Source: Bacilli bacterium
GTDB lineage: Bacteria; Bacillota_I; Bacilli_A; RF39; UBA660
DNA length: 64,000 nt
Assembly: GCA_017435485.1 (NCBI GenBank)
Contig: JAFSEY010000004.1
Location: 124,001-188,000, forward strand
Direction of reading: 5' to 3'
Positions 1-11,350 of this stretch are shown here, one piece after another. Within the stretch, counting starts at the first letter, position 1. Each line of letters begins with the position of its first letter. Both the position numbers and the translations under genes were made by a program. A model generated the notes under the pieces. It had not been told where the DNA came from and ran no database searches. It worked only from the letters and a program-made list of their open reading frames with translations.

Positions 1-1
1 T

Positions 2-1411
2 GGAATTAAACCGTTTTATTATTATCATAATAAAGATAATTATATGTTTGGATCTGAAATTAAATCTTTTTTAGCTAATCCGAACTTTGTTAAAAATGTA
101 AATAAAAAAGCCTTAAAAATGTATTTAGTTTTCCAGTATTCCATTTTTGAAGAAACTTTCTTTCAAAAAGTTTATAAGTTAAAACCAGGTCATTATTTTG
201 AAATAAAAAATAATAAAATGAAAATAACTAAGTATTTTGATATATCTTTTGATAAAACCAATGAAAGTTATGATGATTATAAAACTAAATTAGAAAATAT
301 TTTAGAAGAAAGTATTTATGCTCATCAAATCAGTAGTGATGTGGAAGTGGGATCTTACTTATCTGGTGGAGTTGATTCTTCTTATGTTGCTAGTGTGGCA
401 AAACCTAATAAAACATTCTCGATTGGATTTAAAACGGAAGGTTTTGATGAAACAGTTAAAGCAAAGGAATTATCAACTATTTTAAAAATATCTAACAAAA
501 GACAATATGTGACTCCGGATGATTTTTTTGATACTTTACCAACGATTCAATATTACACTGACGAACCTCATGCCAACCTTTCAACAGTTCCATTATTTTT
601 CTTATCAGATTTAGCAAGTAAAGATGTTAAAGTTGTTTTATCTGGTGAAGGTGCTGATGAAATGTTTGGGGGCTATCCAGAATATAATGATCCATTAGCG
701 GTAAGATTTTATGCAAGTTTACCAAGTTGCATTAAAAAGCCATTAGCTTCTTTAATTAAACCATTACCACATTTTCCAGGTAAAAATACTTTGGTTAAAT
801 ATAGCAAGCCATTTTATGAACGTTATATTGGGCATGCTTTTGTTATGGATGAAGATGAAGCAAATGAAATATTAAATGATAAATTAAAAGATAATATGAC
901 TTTAAAAGATGTTTTATATCCATATTATGAAAAAGTTAAAGATAAAGATGATTTAACGAAAAAGATGTATTTCGATTATCATTTTTGGTTACCGCAAGAT
1001 ATTTTGTTAAAAGCTGATAAGATGTCAATGGCCCATTCTTTGGAACTTAGAGTACCACTATTAGATATAAGATTATTTAATTATAGTAAGCAAATTCCAA
1101 GTAAATTTATGATTAAAGATAAACAAACTAAATTTATGTTTAGAGATATAGCTTTAAAGAAAATTCCTTTAGATTGGGCGAAGAGAAGAAAATTAGGTTT
1201 TCCAGTTCCTTTTTCCAAATGGATTAAAGAAGAAAAATATTATCATAAAGTAAAAGAGATGTTTAATGAATCTTTTGTTAGTGAATTTTTTGATAAAGAT
1301 GTAATTAATGATTTATTAGAAGATCATTATAATGGGAAAGCTAATAACGGAAGAAAGATTTATAATATTTATATTTTCTTAATTTGGTATAAAGTTTATT
1401 TTGGAGATTAA
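2..1411 (+). CDS. asnB: Asparagine synthetase (glutamine-hydrolysing), 5'-truncated by the window edge
   Basis: This is the C-terminal part of an AsnB-type enzyme, which converts aspartate, glutamine and ATP to asparagine. The reading frame is already open at base 2 and its first residues (GIKPFYYY, then FGSEIKSFLANP) align with the middle of the complete asnB at 14328, so the start and the glutaminase domain with its Cys2 lie outside the window; the ATG at 44 is internal. The synthetase domain shows the ATP-pyrophosphatase loop SGGVDSS, the VVLSGEGADEMFGGY motif and the C-terminal RRKLGFPVPFSKW motif. The visible part is 469 codons. The next gene has its own promoter. Two asnB-type genes within 15 kb is unusual; they are clearly diverged. 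Confidence 0.93.
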   Translation, partial: GIKPFYYYHNKDNYMFGSEIKSFLANPNFVKNVNKKALKMYLVFQYSIFEETFFQKVYKLKPGHYFEIKNNKMKITKYFDISFDKTNESYDDYKTKLENILEESIYAHQISSDVEVGSYLSGGVDSSYVASVAKPNKTFSIGFKTEGFDETVKAKELSTILKISNKRQYVTPDDFFDTLPTIQYYTDEPHANLSTVPLFFLSDLASKDVKVVLSGEGADEMFGGYPEYNDPLAVRFYASLPSCIKKPLASLIKPLPHFPGKNTLVKYSKPFYERYIGHAFVMDEDEANEILNDKLKDNMTLKDVLYPYYEKVKDKDDLTKKMYFDYHFWLPQDILLKADKMSMAHSLELRVPLLDIRLFNYSKQIPSKFMIKDKQTKFMFRDIALKKIPLDWAKRRKLGFPVPFSKWIKEEKYYHKVKEMFNESFVSEFFDKDVINDLLEDHYNGKANNGRKIYNIYIFLIWYKVYFGD

Positions 1412-1422
1412 TTTAAAAATAG

Positions 1423-1451
1423 TTTACTTATTTTAAGGCTTTTGCTATAAT
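1423..1451 (+). promoter_or_regulatory. Promoter for the 1480 gene set
   Basis: TTTACT at 1423-1428, a 17-nt spacer and TATAAT at 1446-1451, with an extended -10 (TG one base upstream). It lies just after the asnB stop, so the three hypothetical genes form a separate transcript. Confidence 0.6.
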
Positions 1452-1479
1452 AATTATTAGAATAAAGGGAGTGTGTAAT

Positions 1480-2562
1480 ATGATTACATTAACTAGTGAA
1501 ATTAAAAGATTATTAGATAGATTATATAATTTACGTAGTGAGGATAGTGTTATACTAGCTAACATTGAAGAAAATAAAGCAGAAGCTGAAACAACCCTTG
1601 ATAGAACAAGTGCTGAAAAACAGGAGTTACAAGATAAAATTGCAAAATTAACAAATGAAGAAGGTGTTTTAAAAGAACAAAGCTCTCGTTTGTTAGAAGT
1701 TTTATCAGGAATTAACGCAGAAGATTTTTCTTTGGTTTTATCTAAATTAAATATTGCTTTTAATCCAAGAGAAATGGAAGAAAAATTAAATACTTCTTTA
1801 CCAGAAATGTTAGATAAAGTTTCTGATGAAACAACTAAAGCTAAAGATGAACTAAAAAATGTTGAAGAACAAATGCATGATGCTATTACTAAAATAGAAG
1901 AATTAGGTATTAGAAAAGATACGGCAATTGCTAATCAACAAAAACTAAATGAATATTTTGAATTAGCTTTAAATGGTAATTTAAACATTACGAGAGATTC
2001 TATTTCTTCGTTATTAGAACAATTTGATTTTACTTTAGATGAACAAAAAGAAGCAGCTAAATTATTAATGTTTCCAGAAGATGCATTATATGAATATGAT
2101 CAAGAAACTAAGGGTGGTAAAACAATTTCTGAAGTTTTTGCTGAAGCAAAAAATTATAATGAAAATAAGGCCAATGAAGAACAAGTTATTTCTAATGGAG
2201 ACAAGAAAGAAGAACTGCTTAATCTAATGAAAAAATGTGGATTAGATTATTTAGATTACACTGGTACAGATCTAGAAAAGATAGCTAATAATTATAATGA
2301 AGAAGTTGTTGCTTCAAATATCAATTATATTAAACAAAATAATATGGCTTTGGATTTGTTTTCAGATAATGTTGAATTGTTATATGATGCTGAATTAATA
2401 GCTAAGATTGAAAGAATTTTCTCTTTAGGAAAAACATCTATTGATATTTATTTAAATCCAATGGTATTAAAAAAATATAGTTTAGCTAGTTTAGAAGAAG
2501 CTATAAGTAATTTAGAAAAAAATGGACTTGATCCAAAAATGGTGCCATTAATGGCATATTAA
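1480..2562 (+). CDS. Coiled-coil and helical-repeat protein, unknown function
   Basis: A 360-residue acidic protein that I do not recognise. A GTG at 1471 is possible, but the AAAGGGAG site fits the ATG at 1480, 8-9 nt downstream. Residues about 1-170 are rich in E, K and Q with heptad-like spacing and look like two long coiled-coil stretches (for example TSAEKQELQDKIAKL). The C-terminal 120 residues are short helices of the pattern LxxYDAELIAKIERI followed by LNPMVLKKYSLASLEEAI. No signal peptide or membrane segment is visible. It is followed 15 nt later by another unknown gene with comparable helical units, which suggests the three proteins act together. Confidence 0.75.
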   Translation: MITLTSEIKRLLDRLYNLRSEDSVILANIEENKAEAETTLDRTSAEKQELQDKIAKLTNEEGVLKEQSSRLLEVLSGINAEDFSLVLSKLNIAFNPREMEEKLNTSLPEMLDKVSDETTKAKDELKNVEEQMHDAITKIEELGIRKDTAIANQQKLNEYFELALNGNLNITRDSISSLLEQFDFTLDEQKEAAKLLMFPEDALYEYDQETKGGKTISEVFAEAKNYNENKANEEQVISNGDKKEELLNLMKKCGLDYLDYTGTDLEKIANNYNEEVVASNINYIKQNNMALDLFSDNVELLYDAELIAKIERIFSLGKTSIDIYLNPMVLKKYSLASLEEAISNLEKNGLDPKMVPLMAY

Positions 2563-2577
2563 GATAGGGGAGTATAA

Positions 2578-3420
2578 ATGAGTATTTTAAATTTTATATG
2601 TAATACAAACGCTTATAAAAATTTACCAGAAGATCAAAAAAGTATTTTCTGTAAATATATGACAGTGCTGCCTGCTCTTGAGGCAAACGAAGAAAATTGT
2701 AAAGCTGTACTTTCTTTTGCAGAAGAAAATAATATTAACTTTAATACGATTAAAGCTTTAATAAGATTTACTTGTGAGGACCTTAATGATATTAAAATTC
2801 GTATTGCGGCTTATAAAGAAGCAGGTTATGAACGAATAATCTTAAATAATCCAGAACTTATTAGATTTGATGCTAAAGAAGTATTATACAGAATAGAACA
2901 ATGTATTAAAGCTGGTAAAGGTATAGAAATTGATGGGCGATTTGCTGAATTCTTATTTGATGATTTGCAGTGGAAAACAGTAAAAGAAAATTTGTGTAAT
3001 GAGGATGTTACTGTAAATGAATTAGCTAATAAAGGAAAAAGTGCTGAGTCTGAGATCTTACGCGATGCGGCAAGAAAACCAGATGAACAAGGGTTAACTG
3101 CTTTAGAAAAAATTTTATTTGTTAATGATGCTTATGATTTAGATGCAGATCAATTTGAAAGATATATACAACTTACTGAACTTTTAAAGAATGTTAGGCA
3201 TACAATTTATACAGTTGATGTAGGTGATAATACAGAAGCAAGAATTTCTAGTGATATGGTTATTTCAAAGCTTATTGGGTATTCAACTGAAAGTAATTTA
3301 TCTAATAATGATATTATAAAAGCTTGTTTGTATTATTGTAATGGAGAAACCAATTTGACTGGTGTTGATAGTATAATAGAAGAATTGGAGCTTAACCAAG
3401 AGAATAAGAGAGGTTTATAA
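2578..3420 (+). CDS. Helical protein of unknown function
   Basis: A 280-residue soluble protein preceded by a good GGGGAG site. I do not recognise a family. It is nearly all alpha-helical, with units such as YKEAGYERIILNNPELIRF followed by DAKEVLYRIEQCIKAGK that resemble the C-terminal units of the preceding protein (NVELLYDAELIAKIERIF). It has six scattered cysteines but no metal-binding CxxC. Its stop codon overlaps the ATG of the next gene by one base (TAATG), so the two are translationally coupled. Confidence 0.7.
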   Translation: MSILNFICNTNAYKNLPEDQKSIFCKYMTVLPALEANEENCKAVLSFAEENNINFNTIKALIRFTCEDLNDIKIRIAAYKEAGYERIILNNPELIRFDAKEVLYRIEQCIKAGKGIEIDGRFAEFLFDDLQWKTVKENLCNEDVTVNELANKGKSAESEILRDAARKPDEQGLTALEKILFVNDAYDLDADQFERYIQLTELLKNVRHTIYTVDVGDNTEARISSDMVISKLIGYSTESNLSNNDIIKACLYYCNGETNLTGVDSIIEELELNQENKRGL

Positions 3421-3707
3421 TGAAATTTTTGGAAAGTTATGATTTTACGAAAGAAGAAATCAGCTCTTTTACTAAAAATGTGCCTACTAGTGTGGTTGAT
3501 TTAATAAAAGAACAAAAGAAACAGGTTAAAAGTAATTTAGATTACTTAAAAGAATTAGGAATCGTTAATTATAAAGATGTTTTTAAAAATTTTTATGAAA
3601 TGTTTTTAATTGATGATAGTAATTTTAGAGAAATATTTGAAAAATATGATCGTGATGATTTAATTGATAAAATTGCGAAAAATATTAATATTGTGGAATA
3701 TTTATAA
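3420..3707 (+). CDS. Small helical protein of unknown function
   Basis: A 95-residue protein whose ATG overlaps the previous stop by one base. It has no signal peptide. The segment VKSNLDYLKELGIVNYKDVF resembles VVASNINYIKQNNMALDLF in the protein encoded at 1480, supporting a common helical module across the three genes. A terminator follows at once, so this gene ends the transcript. Function unknown. Confidence 0.68.
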   Translation: MKFLESYDFTKEEISSFTKNVPTSVVDLIKEQKKQVKSNLDYLKELGIVNYKDVFKNFYEMFLIDDSNFREIFEKYDRDDLIDKIAKNINIVEYL

Positions 3708-3730
3708 GTCACTTTTAAGTGGCTTTTTTT
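3707..3730 (+). terminator. Rho-independent terminator
   Basis: The arms AGTCACTT and AAGTGGCT pair with one G-U and are followed by seven T. It overlaps the stop codon of the 95-residue gene. Confidence 0.8.
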
Positions 3731-3754
3731 GTGGTGTTTAGTTATAAGTTTTGG

Positions 3755-3760
3755 TATAAT
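3755..3760 (+). promoter_or_regulatory. Extended -10 promoter of pcrA
   Basis: TGGTATAAT is an extended -10 element, with no convincing -35. It is placed about 20 nt before the AAGGATGG ribosome site of pcrA. Confidence 0.6.
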
Positions 3761-3780
3761 TGATTTATAAGGATGGTAGT

Positions 3781-5856
3781 ATGGAAAGATTAAACACAGA
3801 ACAACAAAAAGCCGTAGAACATTTAAATGGTCCTTGTTTAGTTATTGCTGGAGCGGGATCTGGTAAAACAAAAGTATTAACAACAAGAATTGCCAAGATG
3901 ATTGAGGATGGTATTCCGCCTTATCAAATACTTGCAATTACGTTTACAAATAAAGCTGCTAAAGAAATGAAAAGCAGGGTAGAAAAGATTGTTGATGAAA
4001 CAGGTTTTTTTATTGGGACATTCCATTCTTTAGGTTTAAGATTATTAAGAGAAAATCATCGCCTTTTAGGTTTTGATAGTAATTTTACCATAATTGATAG
4101 TGATGATGTTACAACAATTATTAAAAGAATTATGAAAGATAAAGGGCTAACGCCTAAAGATATTGCTCCGAATTATGTAAGAAATCGAATAAGTTTTATT
4201 AAAAGTGAAATGTTAAATGATGATCAAATAGCGCAATTTTTTAATACACATGCCGAAATGTTAGCGTTTGATATTTATAAGGAATATCGCGAAATATTAA
4301 AGAAAAATAATTCGGTTGATTTTGATGATTTGTTAAGATTACCAGTAGAATTATTTAAAAGTCATCCGGATGTTTTAGAAAAATATCAAGAAAGATTTAA
4401 GTATATTTTAATAGATGAGTATCAAGATACTAATGAAGTTCAATATCAAATGACTAAAATGCTTGCTAAGAAACATCAAAACATCTTTATTGTTGGAGAT
4501 CCTAATCAATCTATTTATGCTTTTAGACAAGCCAATTATAAAAATATTTTGAATTTTGAAAAAGATTATCCGGGAGCAGAAGTTATTACTTTAAATCAAA
4601 ATTATCGTAGTACAAATATGATTTTAAATGCGGCTAACTCAGTTATTAAAAATAATAAAGAAAGAAAAGATGTTAATTTATTTAGCAATTGTGGTGAAGG
4701 CGTTAAATTAAAATATTTAAGAAGTTATGATGAAAAACATGAGCTTGCTTTAGTTTTAGATGAAATAAGAAAAGCATTAGATGAAGGATATCAAAAGAAA
4801 GACATTGCAATATTTTATCGGACTAATGCTCAATCACGTAATGCAGAAGAAGCATTATTAAAAGCTAATTTAAATTATAAAGTTGTTGGTAGTTTTTATT
4901 TTTATAATCGTAAAGAAGTTAAAGACTTATTAAGTTATTTAAGATTAATTTATAATCATAATGATGAAATTAGTTTAAAAAGAATTATTAATGTTCCAAA
5001 ACGAAAAATAGGTCCAAAGAAAATTGAAATGTTAGAAAATTTAGCTAAGGAACAAAACAAAGCTATTTTTGATGTTATCGAATCTGGTGCGGAATTAGAA
5101 TTTAAAAACTTAATATTAGAGTTAGCAAAAGATAGTGAGGTAATGTCTTTAACAGAGTTAATTGATGATATATTAGAAAAAAGTAAAATGTTAGAAGAAT
5201 TAAAAGCTGAAAAGACATTGGATGCGGAACTTCGAATTGAAAACTTAATGGAGTTTAAAAGTATTACAGCTTCTTTTGAAGAACAAACTGGAAATATTAA
5301 CTTAGGAGATTTCTTAGAAGAAGTTAGCTTAGTTGCTGATGTTGAAGAACATAAAAATAATGATGATGCTATTACTTTAATGACTTTGCATAGCGCTAAA
5401 GGATTGGAGTTTAAAGTAGTATTTATTGTGGGAATGGAAGAAGGGATATTTCCTCATGCTAATTCATTTGTAGAAGAAGGTGGGTTAGAAGAAGAAAGAA
5501 GACTTTGTTATGTAGGAATTACTAGAGCTAAAGAAAGACTCTATTTGACTAATGCAAAAAAGAGAATGCTTTATGGGAAAGAAAGTCAAAATGCTCCAAG
5601 TAGATTTATTAATGAAATAGAAGAATCTTTAATTGAGAAAACTAATGCTTCAATTAAGGAAGAAAAAGTTATTGATAAAAAAGAATTATATAATGAAAAT
5701 GCTCAAGAGTTTAGTAAAGGTGAAGTTATAATGCATACGATTTATGGCCGTGGTGTTGTCATTGATTTTGATGATAAGTATGTAAGTATAGCTTTTGCTA
5801 AGAACTTTGGGGTTAAAAAATTAATGAAAAATCATAGTAGTATAAAGAAAGGATAG
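3781..5856 (+). CDS. pcrA: ATP-dependent DNA helicase PcrA/UvrD
   Basis: A 691-residue superfamily 1A 3'-5' helicase for repair and rolling-circle replication. The frame extends a few codons upstream to 3760, but the ATG at 3781, 8 nt after AAGGATGG, gives the usual start (MERLNTEQQKAV). Visible motifs in order are: Q motif; Walker A GAGSGKT (K29); motif II LIDEYQDTN; motif III VGDPNQSIYAFRQA; motif V MTLHSAKGLEFKVVF; motif VI ERRLCYVGITRAKERLY. The last 50 residues form the Tudor-like PcrA tail (KGEVIMHTIYGRGVVI) that contacts RNA polymerase in other Bacillota. It is followed 5 nt later by a nucleotidyltransferase and then ligA; a pcrA-ligA pairing is typical of Bacillota. Confidence 0.96.
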   Translation: MERLNTEQQKAVEHLNGPCLVIAGAGSGKTKVLTTRIAKMIEDGIPPYQILAITFTNKAAKEMKSRVEKIVDETGFFIGTFHSLGLRLLRENHRLLGFDSNFTIIDSDDVTTIIKRIMKDKGLTPKDIAPNYVRNRISFIKSEMLNDDQIAQFFNTHAEMLAFDIYKEYREILKKNNSVDFDDLLRLPVELFKSHPDVLEKYQERFKYILIDEYQDTNEVQYQMTKMLAKKHQNIFIVGDPNQSIYAFRQANYKNILNFEKDYPGAEVITLNQNYRSTNMILNAANSVIKNNKERKDVNLFSNCGEGVKLKYLRSYDEKHELALVLDEIRKALDEGYQKKDIAIFYRTNAQSRNAEEALLKANLNYKVVGSFYFYNRKEVKDLLSYLRLIYNHNDEISLKRIINVPKRKIGPKKIEMLENLAKEQNKAIFDVIESGAELEFKNLILELAKDSEVMSLTELIDDILEKSKMLEELKAEKTLDAELRIENLMEFKSITASFEEQTGNINLGDFLEEVSLVADVEEHKNNDDAITLMTLHSAKGLEFKVVFIVGMEEGIFPHANSFVEEGGLEEERRLCYVGITRAKERLYLTNAKKRMLYGKESQNAPSRFINEIEESLIEKTNASIKEEKVIDKKELYNENAQEFSKGEVIMHTIYGRGVVIDFDDKYVSIAFAKNFGVKKLMKNHSSIKKG

Positions 5857-5861
5857 TGTTT

Positions 5862-6764
5862 ATGAAAGATTTAACATTAGTTGTAATGGCTGCTGGAATG
5901 GGTAGTCGATTTGGAGGTTTAAAACAAATTGAACCTGTAGGATTAAATGGAGAATTTATTTTAGATTTTTCCGCTTATGATGCTTTAAAAGCAGGATTTA
6001 AAAAGGTTGTGTTTGTAATTAAAGAAGAACACTTGGATATTTTTAAAGAAACTGTGGGAGCTAGAATTGCTGATAAGATTGAAGTAGAATATGCTTTTCA
6101 AAAAATGGAAGCAATTCCGCAAGGATTTAAAGTTCCTGAAGATAGAACTAAGCCTTGGGGAACGGTTCAAGCAATATTAGCTGCTAAAGATTATGTTGAT
6201 GGATCTTTTTCAGTAATTAATGCAGATGATTATTATGGACCTGAAGCTTATGAAACTGCCTATAATTTCTTTGCCAATAGCAAAGATGAAAATGAGTATG
6301 CGTGTGTAACATATCCATATGTTGAAACTAGTAGTAAATTTGGAAGTGTCAAAAGAGCAGTTTGTTATATGGAAGATAATAACATTGTAAAAATGATTGA
6401 ATGTTCTATATCTACTGTCGATGGTAAAGCACATTGTGAACCGTTAGATGGTAGTGAACCATTTGATACCGATATAAATCATCCAGTAAGTATGAATATG
6501 TATTGTTTTAAAAATAATTTCTTTGGATATTTAGAAGATTTCTTCAAAGAATTTTTTGAAAATTCAACAAACTTAAGTAAAGACGAAGCATTACTTCCTG
6601 ATTGTGTAACCAAAAATATTAATAATGGAAATATTGTTTTGAAAAATGAAATAACTACAGGTAAATGGTTAGGGGTAACTTACAAAGAAGATTTACCATA
6701 CGTTAAAGAATCTATTAAAAAATTAATTGATGAAAATGTTTATAATGAAAATTTGTGGAAATAA
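5862..6764 (+). CDS. Sugar-phosphate nucleotidyltransferase family protein
   Basis: A 300-residue GT-A-fold NTP transferase. The N-terminal signature AAGMGSRFGG (residues 10-19) binds the nucleotide, and NADDYYG matches the metal-binding region of NDP-sugar pyrophosphorylases. The GTG at 5856 overlaps the pcrA stop, but AAAGAAAGG is correctly spaced for the ATG at 5862. The substrate cannot be told from sequence; GlmU/RmlA-like chemistry on a hexose or aminosugar phosphate is likely. The insertion between pcrA and ligA is not the usual order and may be lineage-specific. Confidence 0.8.
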   Translation: MKDLTLVVMAAGMGSRFGGLKQIEPVGLNGEFILDFSAYDALKAGFKKVVFVIKEEHLDIFKETVGARIADKIEVEYAFQKMEAIPQGFKVPEDRTKPWGTVQAILAAKDYVDGSFSVINADDYYGPEAYETAYNFFANSKDENEYACVTYPYVETSSKFGSVKRAVCYMEDNNIVKMIECSISTVDGKAHCEPLDGSEPFDTDINHPVSMNMYCFKNNFFGYLEDFFKEFFENSTNLSKDEALLPDCVTKNINNGNIVLKNEITTGKWLGVTYKEDLPYVKESIKKLIDENVYNENLWK

Positions 6765-6785
6765 ATAATAATATAAGACATTTAA

Positions 6786-8774
<1,989 letters not shown>

Positions 8775-8777
8775 AAA

Positions 8778-8806
8778 TTGCTTATCGTAATATAATGTAG
8801 TATAAT
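8778..8806 (+). promoter_or_regulatory. Promoter of the 8833-12221 operon
   Basis: TTGCTT at 8778-8783, a 17-nt spacer and TATAAT at 8801-8806; it starts four bases after the ligA stop. Confidence 0.72.
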
Positions 8807-8832
8807 ATAAATACTTTTAGAGGTGAATTTTA

Positions 8833-9324
8833 ATGAAAAAAATTAAAAAGATTTGGAAAGAAAATCGCATTTTGTTTGTTTTGTTTATAATTTTAATAGC
8901 TTGTTTTATTGCTATATGTTCAGTAGCTTTAAGTTATTTTGTCGGCTCTGATAAAAGTGAATATGGAGATCGTTTAAATGATTACGTAAAAGTATCTGAT
9001 GAAGTAAAAAAAAGCTATATTGATACGTTAAAAGAAGATGAATTAGTAGAAGAAGTAACTTTTAGAGTATCAGTAAGAACTATATATATTACAATTAAAT
9101 TTAATAGTGATGCTTCATTAGTAGAAGCCCAAAGTAAGGCTTTGGCTAGTGTCGATAATATTGGTGAAGAAGTGTTAGCTTACTATGATATTAATTTTAT
9201 TATTAAACAAGATAAAACAGAAGAAGATCCAACGAAAGGATTTACTCTAATGGGAAGCCATAATATAAGTGGTGAAGGTGTTATATGGAGCAATAACACT
9301 GAAATTGTTGAGGAAGAAGAGTAG
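8833..9324 (+). CDS. Single-pass membrane protein, unknown function
   Basis: A 163-residue protein with one transmembrane segment (residues about 13-36), a short basic cytoplasmic N-terminus and an outward-facing domain with alternating beta-strand patterns (EEVTFRVSVRTIYITIKF). I do not recognise the family. Strong AGAGGTGA site. It is followed one base later by the gene at 9326, and the shared promoter suggests a joint role in the envelope. Confidence 0.7.
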   Translation: MKKIKKIWKENRILFVLFIILIACFIAICSVALSYFVGSDKSEYGDRLNDYVKVSDEVKKSYIDTLKEDELVEEVTFRVSVRTIYITIKFNSDASLVEAQSKALASVDNIGEEVLAYYDINFIIKQDKTEEDPTKGFTLMGSHNISGEGVIWSNNTEIVEEEE

Positions 9325-9325
9325 T

Positions 9326-11350
9326 ATGAAAAATAAAAAGTTAATTTGGATAATTGGGGGTGCTATTTTTGTAGTGGCTATTATTGCTGCTATATTAACT
9401 AATTACTTAAGCGATCCAACTAGACTTTCTATTTCAGAAAAAAATTGGATAAATGATAATTTAAAAAATGTTCAAAATATTAGTGTCTTAAATGATGATG
9501 CAATATTTGGAAATACTGGTACGGGAGTTTTCTTTGATTTTTTAAATGATTTTACAGCTGAATATAATATTTCTATTAATCCTGTAGCTTATAATAGCAA
9601 TGAAACTGCTTCTGGACTTGTATTAGGTAAAGGCAATACCATTACTAACGCAGATACTATATTTTATAAAGATCATTATGTTTTAATTGGTAAAAATTAT
9701 GAATTAATTAATGATGTTAAAGCATTAGAAAATAAAATTATTGGAATTGCTAGTGATGATTTATCTTATGTCTCTTCTTATTTAAAAAATACGAAGATTT
9801 CATTTACCCAACTTACTAATGAAGAATTGTTAACTAAATTAAATGACGGAACTGTTGAATATATTTTAGTTCCTTTAATGGAAAATATTTATAATATTTT
9901 AAGCAATAACTTAAATGTTAATTATCATTTTGGAGATATAAATTATTATTATTATCTTAAAGATGATTCATCAATATTTAGTAGTGTTTTAAAAAAATAT
10001 TATTTAACATGGGAAGAAGATTTTGATGATTACTTTAATGCTAGTGAATTTAATTTGTTTACAACTGATTTAAATATCTCCGGTACGGAAGTGGATGCTT
10101 TAAGAAGTATTGATTATAAATATGGATTTGTGAACAATAGTCCTTATGAAGTAATTATAGGTGGTAATTATGGTGGTATTGTCGCTATTTACTTACAAAA
10201 ATTTAGTGACTTTTCGGGAGTTAATTTTACTTTTACAAAGTATAAAAACTATGATAAATTTGTTAAAGGTTTAAATAAGAATGAAATAGATATTTATTAT
10301 AATTATTATAATTTAGTAAATGAAATAAAAGATGTAAAAGCAACAATGCCGATAAAATATGAAGTTATTGCTAGCGCAGAAAATAATATTGTTATTAATT
10401 CTTTAGAATCATTACAAAATAAAGAGGTATATGTATTAGAAAATAGCTTACTACAAACTATTTTAACTAATGTTGGTAATATCAAAGTTAAAACATATAA
10501 AAATAATAATGAATTATTTAAATTATGTAAAAAAGATATAATAGCAATAGTAGATAGTAATATATATGATTATTATAAATCGAGTGAATTAGAAGATTAT
10601 ACAACTAGATATAGTAATGTTAGTAATTCAGAATATTCTTTTAAAGTAAATAATAGTAATGCTTTATATAAATTATTTAGTAAATATGTTCAAACTTTAG
10701 ATTATAAAGAAATGACTAATGCCGGTATTTATCATCATTATGAAACTATGAAAAGTGGAACAATATTAGGAACAATAGCTAAGTATATTTTATATATTTT
10801 AGTAATAGCTTTTGTAGCAGTATTATTAATCTATAAAAAAACAAAGAAGATAACTGTTATAAAAAGAATTAAGAGAGAAGATAAATTGAAGTTTATTGAT
10901 CAACTTACTTCCTTAAAAAATAGAAATTATTTAAATGAAAATATTGAAACATGGAATAATAATAATGTTTATCCACAAGCAATGATAGTAATTGATTTAA
11001 ATAATGTTCAATATATAAATGATTCATTAGGGTATGAAGAAGGAGATAAGCAAATTAAAGCAGTTGCTAATGTGCTTATTAAAACGCAACTTGACTATAC
11101 GGATATTATTAGAACTGACGGAAATGAATTTTTAGTTTATATGGTAGGATATTCCCAAAAGCAAGTTGTTAGTTACATACATAAATTAAATAAAGAATTT
11201 AAAAAGTTACCATATGAATATGGAGCAGAATTTGGCTATAGTATGATTACTGATGATATAAAAACAATTGAAGATGCTATAAATGAAGCTGTAGAAGAAA
11301 TGAAAAAACAAAAGAAGGAAAAAAATGAAATTGACAGAGAAACAAAATAA
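9326..11350 (+). CDS. Membrane protein: solute-binding-like sensor with degenerate GGDEF domain
   Basis: A 674-residue protein; ATG at 9326 with AGGAAGAAGAG upstream, preferred over the out-of-context start at 9269. It has an N-terminal membrane anchor, about 450 extracellular residues that resemble two periplasmic solute-binding (SBP_bac_3-like) domains, a second membrane span near residue 490, and a cytoplasmic GGDEF fold (DQLTSLKNRNYLNENI, then VIDLNNVQYINDSLGYEEGD). The signature loop reads RTDGNEF instead of RxGGDEF: the first glycine and the aspartate are replaced, so diguanylate cyclase activity is unlikely and a nucleotide-binding or signalling role is more probable. The 3' end overlaps the next gene by 26 nt. 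Confidence 0.82.
   Translation: MKNKKLIWIIGGAIFVVAIIAAILTNYLSDPTRLSISEKNWINDNLKNVQNISVLNDDAIFGNTGTGVFFDFLNDFTAEYNISINPVAYNSNETASGLVLGKGNTITNADTIFYKDHYVLIGKNYELINDVKALENKIIGIASDDLSYVSSYLKNTKISFTQLTNEELLTKLNDGTVEYILVPLMENIYNILSNNLNVNYHFGDINYYYYLKDDSSIFSSVLKKYYLTWEEDFDDYFNASEFNLFTTDLNISGTEVDALRSIDYKYGFVNNSPYEVIIGGNYGGIVAIYLQKFSDFSGVNFTFTKYKNYDKFVKGLNKNEIDIYYNYYNLVNEIKDVKATMPIKYEVIASAENNIVINSLESLQNKEVYVLENSLLQTILTNVGNIKVKTYKNNNELFKLCKKDIIAIVDSNIYDYYKSSELEDYTTRYSNVSNSEYSFKVNNSNALYKLFSKYVQTLDYKEMTNAGIYHHYETMKSGTILGTIAKYILYILVIAFVAVLLIYKKTKKITVIKRIKREDKLKFIDQLTSLKNRNYLNENIETWNNNNVYPQAMIVIDLNNVQYINDSLGYEEGDKQIKAVANVLIKTQLDYTDIIRTDGNEFLVYMVGYSQKQVVSYIHKLNKEFKKLPYEYGAEFGYSMITDDIKTIEDAINEAVEEMKKQKKEKNEIDRETK

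Noticed and set aside
44-46. ATG at 44 as the start of the first asnB
   Set aside because: The frame is open to the window edge, and upstream residues align with the middle of the second asnB.
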